From Trinickia caryophylli (GTDB lineage: Bacteria; Pseudomonadota; Gammaproteobacteria; Burkholderiales; Burkholderiaceae), in NCBI RefSeq assembly GCF_034424545.1, contig NZ_CP139970.1:3224001-3288000 (forward strand): DNA of 64,000 nt. The letters run 5' to 3'. Made by a program: the position numbers and the translations under genes. This document shows, one piece after another, positions 43,207 to 51,910 of this stretch; position 1 is the stretch's first letter; each line of letters starts with the position of its first letter. The notes under the pieces were generated by a model, which did no database searches, had not been told where the DNA came from, and saw nothing but the letters and a program-made list of their open reading frames with translations.

Positions 43207-44566
43207 CAGCCGCGTTGTGCGGTTGCGTGAGGCGCAGCAGGCTGACGCAGGCGGCGACCGCGGCGAATGCCGCAGCCGCCCCGAGGGCGATCGTCGGGCC
43301 CTCCGAGGGCGCAACGGTGAAGATCGACGCAACGAGCGCTGCGCCGAGCGTTTGCCCGGTCAGGCGGGCGGTGCCGAGCATGCCGCTCGCGCCGCCGCTG
43401 CGCTCGCGCGGCGCGGCCGACAGCATCTGTCGATTGTTGGGTGCCTGGAAGAGGCCGAACCCGGCCCCGCAGATAGCCATGCGCCATGCAATGTCCGACG
43501 CGGACGGATGCGCGCCGACGGTGGCCAGCATAATCAGCCCGATCGTAAGCACGACCAGCCCGATGCCGCCCAGTGCACCGGCCGAGTACCGGTCGGAGAG
43601 CACGCCCGCGAGCGGCGCGGCGAATACGATCGCAAAGGGCCAGGGGGTCATCAGCAGCCCCGTTTCCACCTGCGAGAAACCGAGCAGGTTCTGAAACAGG
43701 AACGGCAGCGAGACGAACGCGAGCATCTGAGCGCAGAACGAGCAGACAGACGTGGCGATCGAAAGCGCGAAGAGCGGAATTCTCAGGAGGTCGACGGGCA
43801 GAAGCGGCGTTTTCTGGGAAAGTTGTCTGCGCACGAACACGATACCGAGCGCAACGACCACCACCGCCTGCGCGATGGTCAGACCGATGCGCTCGCCGTG
43901 CCCGAGCCCGTCGATCGTCACGATCAGCAGGCCGAAGACGATCGCGTTCATGACGGCGCTCACGTAATCGTAGGGGCCTTCATGACCGCGGTTGGCCGGC
44001 AGAAACCGCACTGCGCCGAGCATGGCCGCAATGCCGATCGGCACGTTGACGGCGAAAAGCCACGGCCACGAGGCGACGACGAGAATGCCCGAGGCGATGG
44101 TGGGGCCCACGGCCGAAGCGATGGCGACCACGGTCGCATTGATTGCGACGCCTCGGCCGAGCATGGTGGGCGGAAAGATGGCGCGCACGAGCGCCGTGTT
44201 CACGCTCATGATGCCGGCTGCTCCGAACCCCTGCACGACACGCGTGATCGCCAGCTCCGTCAGCGAATGCGCGAGCGAACACCCGAGCGAGGCGACGGTG
44301 AAGAGGACGAGTCCGGCGGTATAGACCCGCCGATAGCCGATCCGGTCGCCGAGCGCGGCGAGCGGCAGCAGCGAGATCGTGATGGCCAACTGATAGGCAT
44401 TGACGACCCAGATCGATGTCGATGCGCTTGCCCGCAGCTCGCGGGCGATAGTGGGCAGGGCTACGTTGGCGATGGCGCCGTCGAGCACGGCGAGCGTCAG
44501 CCCGAGCGCGATGACGACGATCGCCCAAAAGCGCTGAGGGGTCGGGAGGCCTTGATCTGCTTCCAT
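43202..44566 (-). CDS. MFS transporter, DHA2 (14-TM drug efflux) type
   Basis: Inner-membrane proton antiporter of 454 residues. The TM1 motif VIALGLTLAVLDGAIANVALP and motif A (GDRIGYRR) are those of DHA2 exporters, with motif C-like GPTIASGILVVASWPWLFAVNVPIG. Such pumps export drugs, dyes or toxic metabolites. The ATG at 44566 (MEADQGLPTPQ) is chosen by family length; upstream in-frame sequence is not transporter-like. It has no adjacent regulator or membrane-fusion protein. The substrate is unknown. Confidence 0.9.
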   Translation of the reverse strand: MEADQGLPTPQRFWAIVVIALGLTLAVLDGAIANVALPTIARELRASASTSIWVVNAYQLAITISLLPLAALGDRIGYRRVYTAGLVLFTVASLGCSLAHSLTELAITRVVQGFGAAGIMSVNTALVRAIFPPTMLGRGVAINATVVAIASAVGPTIASGILVVASWPWLFAVNVPIGIAAMLGAVRFLPANRGHEGPYDYVSAVMNAIVFGLLIVTIDGLGHGERIGLTIAQAVVVVALGIVFVRRQLSQKTPLLPVDLLRIPLFALSIATSVCSFCAQMLAFVSLPFLFQNLLGFSQVETGLLMTPWPFAIVFAAPLAGVLSDRYSAGALGGIGLVVLTIGLIMLATVGAHPSASDIAWRMAICGAGFGLFQAPNNRQMLSAAPRERSGGASGMLGTARLTGQTLGAALVASIFTVAPSEGPTIALGAAAAFAAVAACVSLLRLTQPHNAAA

Positions 44567-44713
44567 CGGAAAGGGCGCGGCAGGTGCGGCGTGGCGAGAA
44601 GACCCGCATTGTAAGCGGGGAAGCCTTCGGCTCGCTTGCTCGTGCACCGGGCCCCGTGCGGGCGACACGGCGCCCGCCGCGAGCGCGTGGCTGGCGCTCG
44701 CGGCGGGCGTTCG

Positions 44714-45223
44714 TTATTTGAGCTCGTAGAGGCCCGTGTAAGTTGCCGAGTCGATCTCGTTCAAGTGCGTCATGAAGCGCGCGACCGCGTTCGTCGTGTC
44801 GGCGCCGATCGGCAGATGGGCCGCTTTAAGGGCATGCAGCCGGAAGATGTAGCGATGGGGTTTGTCGCCGCGCGGCGGCGCCGCGCCGCCGAAACCCTGG
44901 GTGCCATAGTCGTTGCGCAACTGCAGTGCACCGGCCGGCAGCAGCGTGCCGTCGGCCTTGCCGGCGTTGCGCGGGAGCGAGCGCGCATCGGCGGGAATAT
45001 TGACGACGACCCAGTGCCAGAAGCCGCTGCCCGTGGGGGCGTCGGGGTCGTGCACGGTAAGCGCGAAGCTTTGAGTGTCCGGCGGCGCGCCTTCCCACTG
45101 CAGGGCAGGCGAGGCATTGCCGCCCGAGCCATCCACGCCGAACGACTTGTCGTTGCATTCCTGCTCTTTCGGCATGAAGCCGTTGCTCGGGAAGTCGTCG
45201 GACCAAAGCCGGAATTCAGCCAT
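44714..45223 (-). CDS. YbhB/YbcL family PEBP protein (Raf kinase inhibitor-like)
   Basis: Protein of 169 residues of the phosphatidylethanolamine-binding family, cytoplasmic because it has no signal peptide. The ligand-site motif is HDPDAPTGSGFWHWVVVNIP and the second conserved motif is DKPHRYIFRLHAL. AAGGAGG precedes the ATG at 45223. The bacterial role is uncertain. It lies downstream of the metal-type kinase gene on the same strand but 262 bases away, so it is probably a separate unit. Confidence 0.92.
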   Translation of the reverse strand: MAEFRLWSDDFPSNGFMPKEQECNDKSFGVDGSGGNASPALQWEGAPPDTQSFALTVHDPDAPTGSGFWHWVVVNIPADARSLPRNAGKADGTLLPAGALQLRNDYGTQGFGGAAPPRGDKPHRYIFRLHALKAAHLPIGADTTNAVARFMTHLNEIDSATYTGLYELK

Positions 45224-45485
45224 CAGGGGCCTCCTTGTTCGAAACGGTTCGAGGTTCGTCTGCGCGGGCGCGGCGCGCTGTGCCACGGCAAAGGACGGCA
45301 AGGGACTCGGGCGACCGCTCGCACGGCGGCAACCGCTCTGAGCGACGCGAGTGTATCACCGGGCCCATGCCGCCGCCGCGCGAGCGCGCACACGGCCGGC
45401 CAATCGACACGAATACCAGTATAGGCGGGCTGCACGCCCGCCACGCACGGCATGAGCTTGCCCGCTGCCGATGCGACGAAGCGCC

Positions 45486-46883
45486 TTATGTCCGCTCGCG
45501 GCGCGGGAAGCGCAGCGAGAAGGTGGTACGCACGTTCGGGATGCTTTTCACGACGCATTCGCCGCCATGCTCGTCCATGATCGACTTGACGATCGCGAGC
45601 CCGAGACCCGTGCCTGAGGCCGAATTCTGGCGCGCCGGATCGAGCCGGTAGAAGCGATCGAAGATGCGGCTGAGGTGCGTCTCGGCGATCCCGTGGCCGG
45701 TATCGCTGACCGAGAGCACGGCGCACTCGTCCAGGCGCCGGCATTCGATGCTCACCGCCGAGCCTGCCGGCGCATGGTTGAACGCGTTTGACAACAGATT
45801 GCCGAGTGCGCGCTGCACGAGCAGCGGATCGCCCTCGAACGTGCAATGGCCTTCGACGCGGATTTCGATGCCGCGATCCTCGGCGATCGATTCGTAGTAC
45901 CGCGCCACACGCAAGGCCTCGCGCTCGCCGTCGACGAGTTGGAAGTGGGCCTTGCGCTGGCGCGCGTCGGCGCGGGCGAGAAAAAGCATGTCGTCGACCA
46001 TGCGCGACAGCCGCTGAAACTCTTCGACGCTCGATTCGATGATCGCGCGGTATTGTTCGTTCGACCGCGGCTGCGAGAGCGCCACCTGCGCCTGGGCGAG
46101 CAGGTTCGTGAGCGGCGTGCGGATATCGTGCGCGAGATCCGACGAGAACTGCGTGAGGCGCGTGAACGATTCGTCGAGCCGCGTGAGCATGCGGTTGAAC
46201 GCCTGTGTGAGCTCGCGCAACTCGTCGGCCATGTCGCTCGCGGGCAGCGGATGTGCGAGGCGGTTGCCCGAGATCTCGTCGGCGCGCGCCGCGAGCTGGC
46301 TGAGCGGTTTGAGCGCGAACACGGCGATGCGGTATGCGAGCAATGCCGCGAGCACGGTCCCGACGACGATGCCGAGCACCACGCTCAGCGCGCAGATGTG
46401 CAGGAACGCCTGTGCTCCGCGGTAGTTGCGCTGAACGACGACGCGCAAGGCCGCGGTACGCCGCTCGCCGAGTTCGGCTTTGGCCACGAGGTAGCGGATC
46501 GGCCGTTCGCGGTGCTGCACGGGGATCGGCACGTTGACGAGCGGCACCGACAGCACGTTCGGGCTTGCCACGAAGTTCGGGCTGCCGACGAGCAGCCCGC
46601 CCGACGTATCGTAGACGGCGAGGTCGACGTCCTCGTGCCCCTGCAGCAGCAGCGTCGAGGCAGGGCGTTGCGCGCGCAGCTCGTCGAGCGAGTCGACGGT
46701 CGCGAGCCGCGAGACGGCCGCGGCGAGTGTGGCCTCCATCTCGTGGCGCAGCGATTGCGCGATCGAGCGCGACAGCGTTTCGTAGAGCAGCGCGCCGCTC
46801 ACCGCCAGAATCACGGAAGTCGAGAACGCGAAGAGAATCGCGAGCCGGCCTCGCATCGTCCTCGGCACGAGGCGCTCGATCAT
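45486..46883 (-). CDS. Heavy-metal sensor histidine kinase (IrlS/CusS type)
   Basis: Inner-membrane kinase of 465 residues, the length of B. pseudomallei IrlS. TM1 is about 13-34 and TM2 about 161-185, with a periplasmic sensor between, then HAMP ([25 protein letters not shown]). The phospho-acceptor is His252 in [16 protein letters not shown]. The ATPase part has [17 protein letters not shown] and [13 protein letters not shown]. Its start overlaps the regulator stop (ATGA). Family members sense Cu, Ag, Zn or Cd. No metal-efflux genes are adjacent. Confidence 0.92.
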   Translation of the reverse strand: MIERLVPRTMRGRLAILFAFSTSVILAVSGALLYETLSRSIAQSLRHEMEATLAAAVSRLATVDSLDELRAQRPASTLLLQGHEDVDLAVYDTSGGLLVGSPNFVASPNVLSVPLVNVPIPVQHRERPIRYLVAKAELGERRTAALRVVVQRNYRGAQAFLHICALSVVLGIVVGTVLAALLAYRIAVFALKPLSQLAARADEISGNRLAHPLPASDMADELRELTQAFNRMLTRLDESFTRLTQFSSDLAHDIRTPLTNLLAQAQVALSQPRSNEQYRAIIESSVEEFQRLSRMVDDMLFLARADARQRKAHFQLVDGEREALRVARYYESIAEDRGIEIRVEGHCTFEGDPLLVQRALGNLLSNAFNHAPAGSAVSIECRRLDECAVLSVSDTGHGIAETHLSRIFDRFYRLDPARQNSASGTGLGLAIVKSIMDEHGGECVVKSIPNVRTTFSLRFPRRERT

Positions 46884-47563
46884 GACGCGGTGTTCTCGCG
46901 CTGCTCGAGAACGTAGCCCATGCCTCGCACGGTATGGATCAGCTTGGGTTCGTAGGGGTCGTCGACTTTCGCGCGCACGCGCCGGATGGCGGCGTCGACG
47001 ACGTTCGTATCGCTGCTGAAATTGATGTCCCACACCTGCGAGGCGATGATCGAGCGCGTGAGGATTTCTCCCTCGCGGCGCATCAGCAGCCAGAGCAGTG
47101 CGAACTCCTTTGCCGTGAGCAGGATCGTGCGCCCCTGGCGCCGGGCCTTGCGGCGCATCAGATCGAGCTCGAGGTCGCCAACGCGCAGCACCGACGAGTC
47201 GAGCGTTTGCCCCCGGCGAAGCAGCGAGCGTACGCGTGCGAGCAGCTCGACGAAGTCGAACGGCTTCACGAGATAGTCGTCGCCGCCGAGCTCAAGCCCG
47301 CGCACGCGATCGTCCACATCATCGCGCGCCGTGAGAAAGAGCACGGGCGTGCGATGTGTCTTGCGCAACTCTTCGACGACGGACCAGCCGTCCTTGCCGG
47401 GCAACATCACGTCCAGAATCGCGAGGTCGTAATCCTCCGTTCGCAATTGGTGCAAGCCGGTGATGCCATCTTCGGCGATATCGCATACGAAGCCGGCCTC
47501 GACGAGCCCTTGTTTCAGATAGGTCCGGGTTTTCGGTTCGTCCTCTACGATCAGGATCTTCAT
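46880..47563 (-). CDS. Heavy-metal two-component response regulator (IrlR/CusR type)
   Basis: OmpR-family regulator of 227 residues: Asp51 in [14 protein letters not shown], switch Lys in [21 protein letters not shown], and a winged-helix output ending [12 protein letters not shown]. The start at 47563 gives [10 protein letters not shown] as in homologues, but the ribosome-like AAAAGGA abuts it with no spacer; an ATG at 47575 would add four residues and is possible. It is coupled to the kinase by a start/stop overlap. Palindromes upstream at 47679-47707 may be its operator. Confidence 0.92.
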   Translation of the reverse strand: MKILIVEDEPKTRTYLKQGLVEAGFVCDIAEDGITGLHQLRTEDYDLAILDVMLPGKDGWSVVEELRKTHRTPVLFLTARDDVDDRVRGLELGGDDYLVKPFDFVELLARVRSLLRRGQTLDSSVLRVGDLELDLMRRKARRQGRTILLTAKEFALLWLLMRREGEILTRSIIASQVWDINFSSDTNVVDAAIRRVRAKVDDPYEPKLIHTVRGMGYVLEQRENTAS

Positions 47564-47903
47564 TCCTTTTCTCATTGCACCGTGCGGGCAGGCGGTGGGT
47601 TCGGTCGATGCCCTCGATCGATCGGCGCGCCGCTCGGGTGACGACAGTTGACCGGCCGCTATCTCGATAAGTTCCGCCTAAAACGTTTTACTCATGCGGT
47701 TCGCATGACATGCAAGATTCGGGCGCTCGGCAACGCCGTATCGAAGCCGCGCCATGGCCGAGGATCGGCCCGCTCAGATGACAACAAAATCATCTTGCCG
47801 TCATGTTTGCGATGCGGCTGGTGACGACAATCTGCTCGTGAATGCGCAAACGGCATTCATGGCGTTCATTGACGTCCTCGATCCCGGCTATGGAGAGGTA
47901 GCG
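47564..47903. other. Divergent gap between metal regulator and carbonic anhydrase
   Basis: This 340-bp region has no gene that I can support. It carries two adjacent palindromes at 47679-47707 in a short AT-rich part, described separately. A TTGACC at 47649 could be a -35 for the carbonic anhydrase side, but a -10 at proper spacing is not clear. Confidence 0.45.
47679..47707. promoter_or_regulatory. Two adjacent perfect palindromes, operator candidates
   Basis: TAAAACGTTTTA (47679-47690, a perfect 12-bp palindrome) is followed after two bases by CATGCG-GTT-CGCATG (47693-47707). The first is AT-rich with a central CG, a form used by LacI-family and some other dimeric regulators. They lie 116 bp from the metal regulator start and about 200 bp from the carbonic anhydrase start. 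Confidence 0.5.
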
Positions 47904-48599
47904 ATGGATTTCACTCAGCAGATGATCTTGCAAAACGTTGCCTGGGCGCGAGAGGCGGCTCACGGCGACCCTGAGATATTCGAGCGGCTCAAACTCGGCC
48001 AGGACCCCAAAGTGCTCTGGATCGGCTGCGCCGACAGCCGCGTGCCGGCCGAAATCGTTACCGGCGCACGTCCGGGCGAACTTTTCGTGCACCGGAATAT
48101 TGCCAACCTGTTCGTTCCGCACGACGACAACACGATGAGCGTGCTCGAGTACGCGGTATGCGTTCTGAAGGTCAAGGACATCGTGATCTGCGGCCATTAC
48201 GGCTGCGGCGGGGTGCGGGCGGCGCTCGGTGCACCGAACGAGGGCGTGCCTCATGTGGAGCAGCGGATCCGCCCGCTGCGCTGGCTCGCGCGACGCCATC
48301 GGGAAGAACTCGACGCGATCGAGGATGCGGACGAGCGCACGAACCGGCTCGCCGAACTCAACGTGCTCGAACAGGCCCGCGTGCTGCGGGCCTGCCCCGT
48401 GGTGCACGACGCGGCGCCACGCCCGCGCGTGCATGCCTGGATGTTCGATATTCGAGATGGGCATATCCGGGTCTTGCCGTTCGAGAGCGCCGAGCCCGCG
48501 CTGGAGCGCTCGCATGCGGCCGACATCGCGCAGATGGCGGCTGCGCACCGGCCGGCGCAACGCGAACGCGAGCCCGTGCGCGCGGCCGGCGGCGCCTGA
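47904..48599 (+). CDS. Beta-class carbonic anhydrase
   Basis: Zinc enzyme of 231 residues that interconverts CO2 and bicarbonate. The zinc ligands are Cys42, His98 and Cys101, with the Asp44-Arg46 dyad in CADSRVPAE; HRNIAN and HYGCGG are intact. It is of the Can (YadF) type. The start at 47904 has GGAGAGG upstream; an open frame extends further upstream without family-like sequence. It is followed 215 bases later by a SulP transporter on the same strand, a pairing that points to bicarbonate handling. The C-terminal 20 residues are Arg/Ala-rich and not conserved-looking. Confidence 0.93.
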   Translation: MDFTQQMILQNVAWAREAAHGDPEIFERLKLGQDPKVLWIGCADSRVPAEIVTGARPGELFVHRNIANLFVPHDDNTMSVLEYAVCVLKVKDIVICGHYGCGGVRAALGAPNEGVPHVEQRIRPLRWLARRHREELDAIEDADERTNRLAELNVLEQARVLRACPVVHDAAPRPRVHAWMFDIRDGHIRVLPFESAEPALERSHAADIAQMAAAHRPAQREREPVRAAGGA

Positions 48600-48814
48600 C
48601 GGCCGCGCCGAACCCCGGCCGGGCCGCTCGCGCGTTTTTGCCGGGCGGCGCCGATCGGCGGGCTTCGGCGCCCGAGACGGCGCTGCCCGCGTGCCGGCGG
48701 GTGCGGGCAGCGCGGCGCCTACTCCGACATCCATCGCGCGCATTGCCGTGCGGCACCGCATCGGAGCGGCCGCACGGCCTCATCCTTTCCGCAACCTTCT
48801 TGCAACGATAAGCC

Positions 48815-50296
48815 ATGAACCATGCCAAGCTGGCGGCAACTTTGCCGCGGGATTGCTTTTCCGGAACGGTCGTTTTTCTCGTCGCGCTGCCGCTTTGCCT
48901 CGGCATTGCGCAGGCATCGGGCGTCGAGCCGTTCGCCGGCCTGCTCGCGGGCATGATCGGCGGGCTCGTCATCGCGCTCTTGAGCGGGTCTCGACTGAGC
49001 GTGAGCGGACCGGCGGCCGGCCTGATCATGATCGTCGTAGACGGCATCGCGAATGTCGGTGGTTTTTCCGCGTTCCTGAGCGCGCTCGTGGTGGGCGGCG
49101 CCATGCAGTTTCTCTTTGGCGTTTTGAAGGCCGGACGCTTCGCCGCCTATGTGCCTTCGCCCGTGATCAAGGGCATGCTGGCCGCCATCGGCTTGCTGCT
49201 GATCATCAAGCAGACACCCGTCGCGCTGGGTCTCGGTGCGGCCGGCACGCCCGGCACGATGGGGCTCGAGACGCCGTTCGGCCCGATGGCATTCGGCGCC
49301 TCGGGTATCGCGCTCGTTTCGCTCGCGATTCTGTTCGGTTGGGAAAGCCGCTTCGTGCGTCGCCTGCCGGTCGTCTCGCAGGTCCCCGCACCGCTCGTCG
49401 TCGTTGCGTTCGGCATTGCGGCGACGGCGGCCTTCGACGCGTGGGCGCCGGCGCTTGCGCTGCCGGCCGCGTCTCGTGTCAACCTGGCACCGCTCGATTC
49501 GCTCGGTGCGCTGGCCGGCGTACTGACGAGCCCCGACATGAGCGCGTTGGCGAATCTCGACGTCTGGCGTCTGGCGGCGACGATCGCGATCGTCGCGAGC
49601 CTCGAGACGCTTTTGTGCCTCGAGGCGATCGAGCAGATGGACCCGCAAAAGCGCTCGGCCTCGCCCGACCGTGAGCTCAAGGCCCAAGGGGTCGGCAACA
49701 TGCTGGCGGGCTTGCTCGGGGCGCTGCCGATCACGTCGGTGATCGTGCGCAGTTCGGCGAACCTGCATGCCGGCGCGCAAACGCGCTGGTCATCGTTCAT
49801 CCACGGCGTGCTGCTGCTCGCCAGCGTATTTGCGCTCTCGGGGCTGCTGAACCGCATTCCGCTCGCTTGCCTCGCCGCGATTCTGATCGCCACGGGCTAC
49901 AAGCTCGCGAAACCCGCGCTCTTCGTCGACACCGCCCGGCGGGGCCTCAATGCCTTTGTGCCGTTCATCGCGACGATCGCCGGCGTCCTGGCTACGGATC
50001 TGCTGATCGGTATCGCATGCGGCCTGGCTTGCAGCATCGTGCTCGCGCTCCATCCGAACCTGCGCCATCCGTTCTCGATCGCCCGCCACGGCAACGAGTT
50101 TCTGCTGCTCTTCCGCAAGGACGTGACTTGTTTTATTCGCGCGAAGCTGAAGACGCACCTGGCGGAGTTGCCCGATCGCGCGACCTTGATCGTCGATACG
50201 AGCCGAGCCGATTTCGTCGATCCCGACGTGCGCAGCCTCATCGCCGAGTTCGCCGCGCAGTCGGCGCATCGCGGGATTTCGGTGAGCTGGCGCTGA
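48815..50296 (+). CDS. SulP family anion transporter, bicarbonate candidate
   Basis: Inner-membrane transporter of 493 residues. The family opening is FSGTVVFLVALPLCLGIAQASGVEPFAGLLAGMIGG. The conserved LSVSGPAAGL and the loop ETLLCLEAIEQMDPQKRSASPDRELKAQGVGNMLAGLLGALPITSVIVRSSAN are present. The C-terminal 60 residues (LKTHLAELPDRATLIVDTSRADFVDPDVRSLIAEFA) form a STAS-like domain. SulP members carry sulfate, bicarbonate or dicarboxylates; the adjacent carbonic anhydrase favours bicarbonate. Confidence 0.9.
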   Translation: MNHAKLAATLPRDCFSGTVVFLVALPLCLGIAQASGVEPFAGLLAGMIGGLVIALLSGSRLSVSGPAAGLIMIVVDGIANVGGFSAFLSALVVGGAMQFLFGVLKAGRFAAYVPSPVIKGMLAAIGLLLIIKQTPVALGLGAAGTPGTMGLETPFGPMAFGASGIALVSLAILFGWESRFVRRLPVVSQVPAPLVVVAFGIAATAAFDAWAPALALPAASRVNLAPLDSLGALAGVLTSPDMSALANLDVWRLAATIAIVASLETLLCLEAIEQMDPQKRSASPDRELKAQGVGNMLAGLLGALPITSVIVRSSANLHAGAQTRWSSFIHGVLLLASVFALSGLLNRIPLACLAAILIATGYKLAKPALFVDTARRGLNAFVPFIATIAGVLATDLLIGIACGLACSIVLALHPNLRHPFSIARHGNEFLLLFRKDVTCFIRAKLKTHLAELPDRATLIVDTSRADFVDPDVRSLIAEFAAQSAHRGISVSWR

Positions 50297-50360
50297 ATGG
50301 GGCCAGGCATCGTCGTGCGGCCCCGCGCAGATTCGTATGACGAAAAATCGTAGTTTTTGC

Positions 50361-50400
50361 TCTGCACGTAGTGGCTGCGGGTACGGCCACTACGTGCAGA
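50361..50400. promoter_or_regulatory. Perfect 15-bp inverted repeat upstream of microprotein gene
   Basis: TCTGCACGTAGTGGC and GCCACTACGTGCAGA, perfectly complementary, around a 10-base centre. There is no T-run after it on either strand, so it is not a normal terminator. It ends 7 bases before a -35-like hexamer (50408), a typical activator or repressor position. Confidence 0.6.
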
Positions 50401-50407
50401 TCCGCAC

Positions 50408-50435
50408 TTGCCGGCTCCATTGCCGCGCATAAAAT
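50408..50435 (+). promoter_or_regulatory. Promoter candidate for the 48-residue microprotein
   Basis: TTGCCG, 16 bases, TAAAAT. It lies 30 bases before the ATG at 50466 and directly after the inverted repeat. Confidence 0.5.
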
Positions 50436-50465
50436 AGCGGTATCGCGATGATGGAGGAGGTCGCC

Positions 50466-50612
50466 ATGGCCGATTCCTCGATGAGCCTGATGCTGCTGCT
50501 GGCGGTATTCGTGGGTGCCGCGCTGGCCTTGGCCACGCGCTATCACACCGATCATCCGCTCCACGATCTCATGCGCTGGATCGACGAACATCACTGGCAT
50601 CGTCGCCGGTAG
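50466..50612 (+). CDS. 48-residue single-pass membrane microprotein
   Basis: A short gene with a strong ribosome site (GGAGGAGG at 50453-50460, 5 bases before the ATG) and its own promoter-like hexamers. The protein has one membrane segment (about 6-24, MSLMLLLAVFVGAALALAT) and a tail rich in His, Asp and Arg (RYHTDHPLHDLMRWIDEHHWHRRR), with six His in 24 residues. I do not recognise a family. The His-rich tail could bind metal or anchor to a partner; that is inference. A conserved 15-bp inverted repeat lies upstream. Confidence 0.7.
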   Translation: MADSSMSLMLLLAVFVGAALALATRYHTDHPLHDLMRWIDEHHWHRRR

Positions 50613-50826
50613 AGCTTCGTCAATATTGCCTCGCGGCGAGCGCTGCCCGGCGCCCGCCGTCGTCCGTCGCCCCCTCTTTTTTTTCGCCCGAACCCGACAC
50701 GGTTTTGACGGTATACGCCGCTACAATGCGCAGTTCCGAGTCCATGTCGGGCTGCGGGTGACGAACCGGTGCGCCGGCGTCCGGTTCGGCCGCGGCTGCA
50801 TCGATCCACGCATGTAAGAGCACGCT

Positions 50827-51357
50827 ATGCATCAACGAAAAGCACTGGAAAAACTCATCGAACGTGTCATCTTCAATTCGCGCTGGCTGCTTGCGCCGTT
50901 CTATATCGGGCTGATTTTTTCGCTGGCGATGCTGCTGGTCGCCTTCGTCGGCGATCTCATCCATATCCTGCCGAACCTGCTGCATGCCGATCCGGAACAG
51001 ATCATTCTCGGTGTGCTGACGCTGATCGACCTGTCGCTTGCCGGCAATCTCGTTGTCATCGTGATGTTTTCCGGCTACGAAAACTTTGTGTCGAAGATCG
51101 ATACGGGCAGCAGCGAAGACCGACCCGACTGGATGGGCACACTGGATTTCTCCGGGCTGAAGATGAAGCTGATCGGCTCGATCGTCGCGATTTCCGCGAT
51201 CTCGCTGCTACGCGCGTTCATGACGTTGACGGAAGCCGATGTGCCGCTCGACGAGGTGCGCATTCGCTGGCTCGTCATTCTTCATTTGACGTTCGTCGGT
51301 TCGGGGCTGCTCTTCGCGCTGATGGATTGGGTCGCGGTGAAGGCCGAAAAGCATTGA
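50827..51357 (+). CDS. YqhA/UPF0114 family membrane protein
   Basis: Inner-membrane protein of 176 residues with about four membrane segments. Family marks are LIERVIFNSRWLLAPFYIGLIFSL at the N-terminus, GNLVVIVMFSGYENFVSKID in the middle, and DWVAVKAEKH at the C-terminus. The molecular role of YqhA is not established. It is preceded by the microprotein gene on the same strand, 214 bases away. Confidence 0.92.
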   Translation: MHQRKALEKLIERVIFNSRWLLAPFYIGLIFSLAMLLVAFVGDLIHILPNLLHADPEQIILGVLTLIDLSLAGNLVVIVMFSGYENFVSKIDTGSSEDRPDWMGTLDFSGLKMKLIGSIVAISAISLLRAFMTLTEADVPLDEVRIRWLVILHLTFVGSGLLFALMDWVAVKAEKH

Positions 51358-51400
51358 GCCTATGACGGGGCGGTGGCCGGCGCGAGTCGGCCTGCCGTGA

Positions 51401-51781
51401 TCACCCCTCGAAATCGAGACTGCCGAGGAGGATCGACGGTGCCGCTTGCGTACGCGACCGCGCATCGATGCCACGCGCGCTTTCCCATGCGCGAAGCTTG
51501 CGCGGCAGGGCTTCGAGGTAGTGCGCGAAGCGCGCGCCGCCGTCGGGCCGCATGAGCGTTTCGATTTCGCAGGGATCCCAGGTGAAGTGCAACTCGAGGG
51601 GGTAGGAGTAGGGCCGCTGGTGCCCCTGAGGAGCGGCACGCAGCATAATCGTCGTCGGACGATTGGGCCCATCGTACGACGTCACGCTCGCGCGCGTGGT
51701 TTCGCCGAAATAGTGTTGGAGTGCGGCGACGATGCGCGGCACGCATTCGGCTTCGAATCGTTTTGCTGTCTCTGGGTTCAT
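51401..51781 (-). CDS. Hypothetical protein
   Basis: Protein of 126 residues that I cannot assign to a function. The sequence looks like a real folded protein: a helical start (NPETAKRFEAECVPRIVAALQHYFG), a strand-rich centre (RASVTSYDGPNRPTTIMLRAA, YSYPLELHFTWDP) and a helical part with Arg and Ala. It has no signal peptide or membrane segment. The ATG at 51781 has only a weak purine stretch upstream. It is followed on the same strand by nothing close; its neighbours are convergent or separate. Confidence 0.65.
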   Translation of the reverse strand: MNPETAKRFEAECVPRIVAALQHYFGETTRASVTSYDGPNRPTTIMLRAAPQGHQRPYSYPLELHFTWDPCEIETLMRPDGGARFAHYLEALPRKLRAWESARGIDARSRTQAAPSILLGSLDFEG

Positions 51782-51910
51782 CCGGACGTCTTCCGATAGC
51801 GGCGTCGTTCCGACTTCATTCACCGCAATGGCGACGTTAGCACGATCCGCTTCATGCGGCACGGCCGGTGAGCGCGCACACCGGCGTTCGATGCGCATGC
51901 CGGCTGGACC

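Noticed and set aside
45486..47563. Assigning a copper-efflux system to the two-component pair
   Set aside because: No cus, cop or czc efflux genes are adjacent; only the sensor/regulator family is supported.
50361..50400. Intrinsic terminator of the SulP gene
   Set aside because: The stem is perfect, but no T-run follows on the plus strand and none on the minus strand; its place before a -35-like hexamer fits an operator better.
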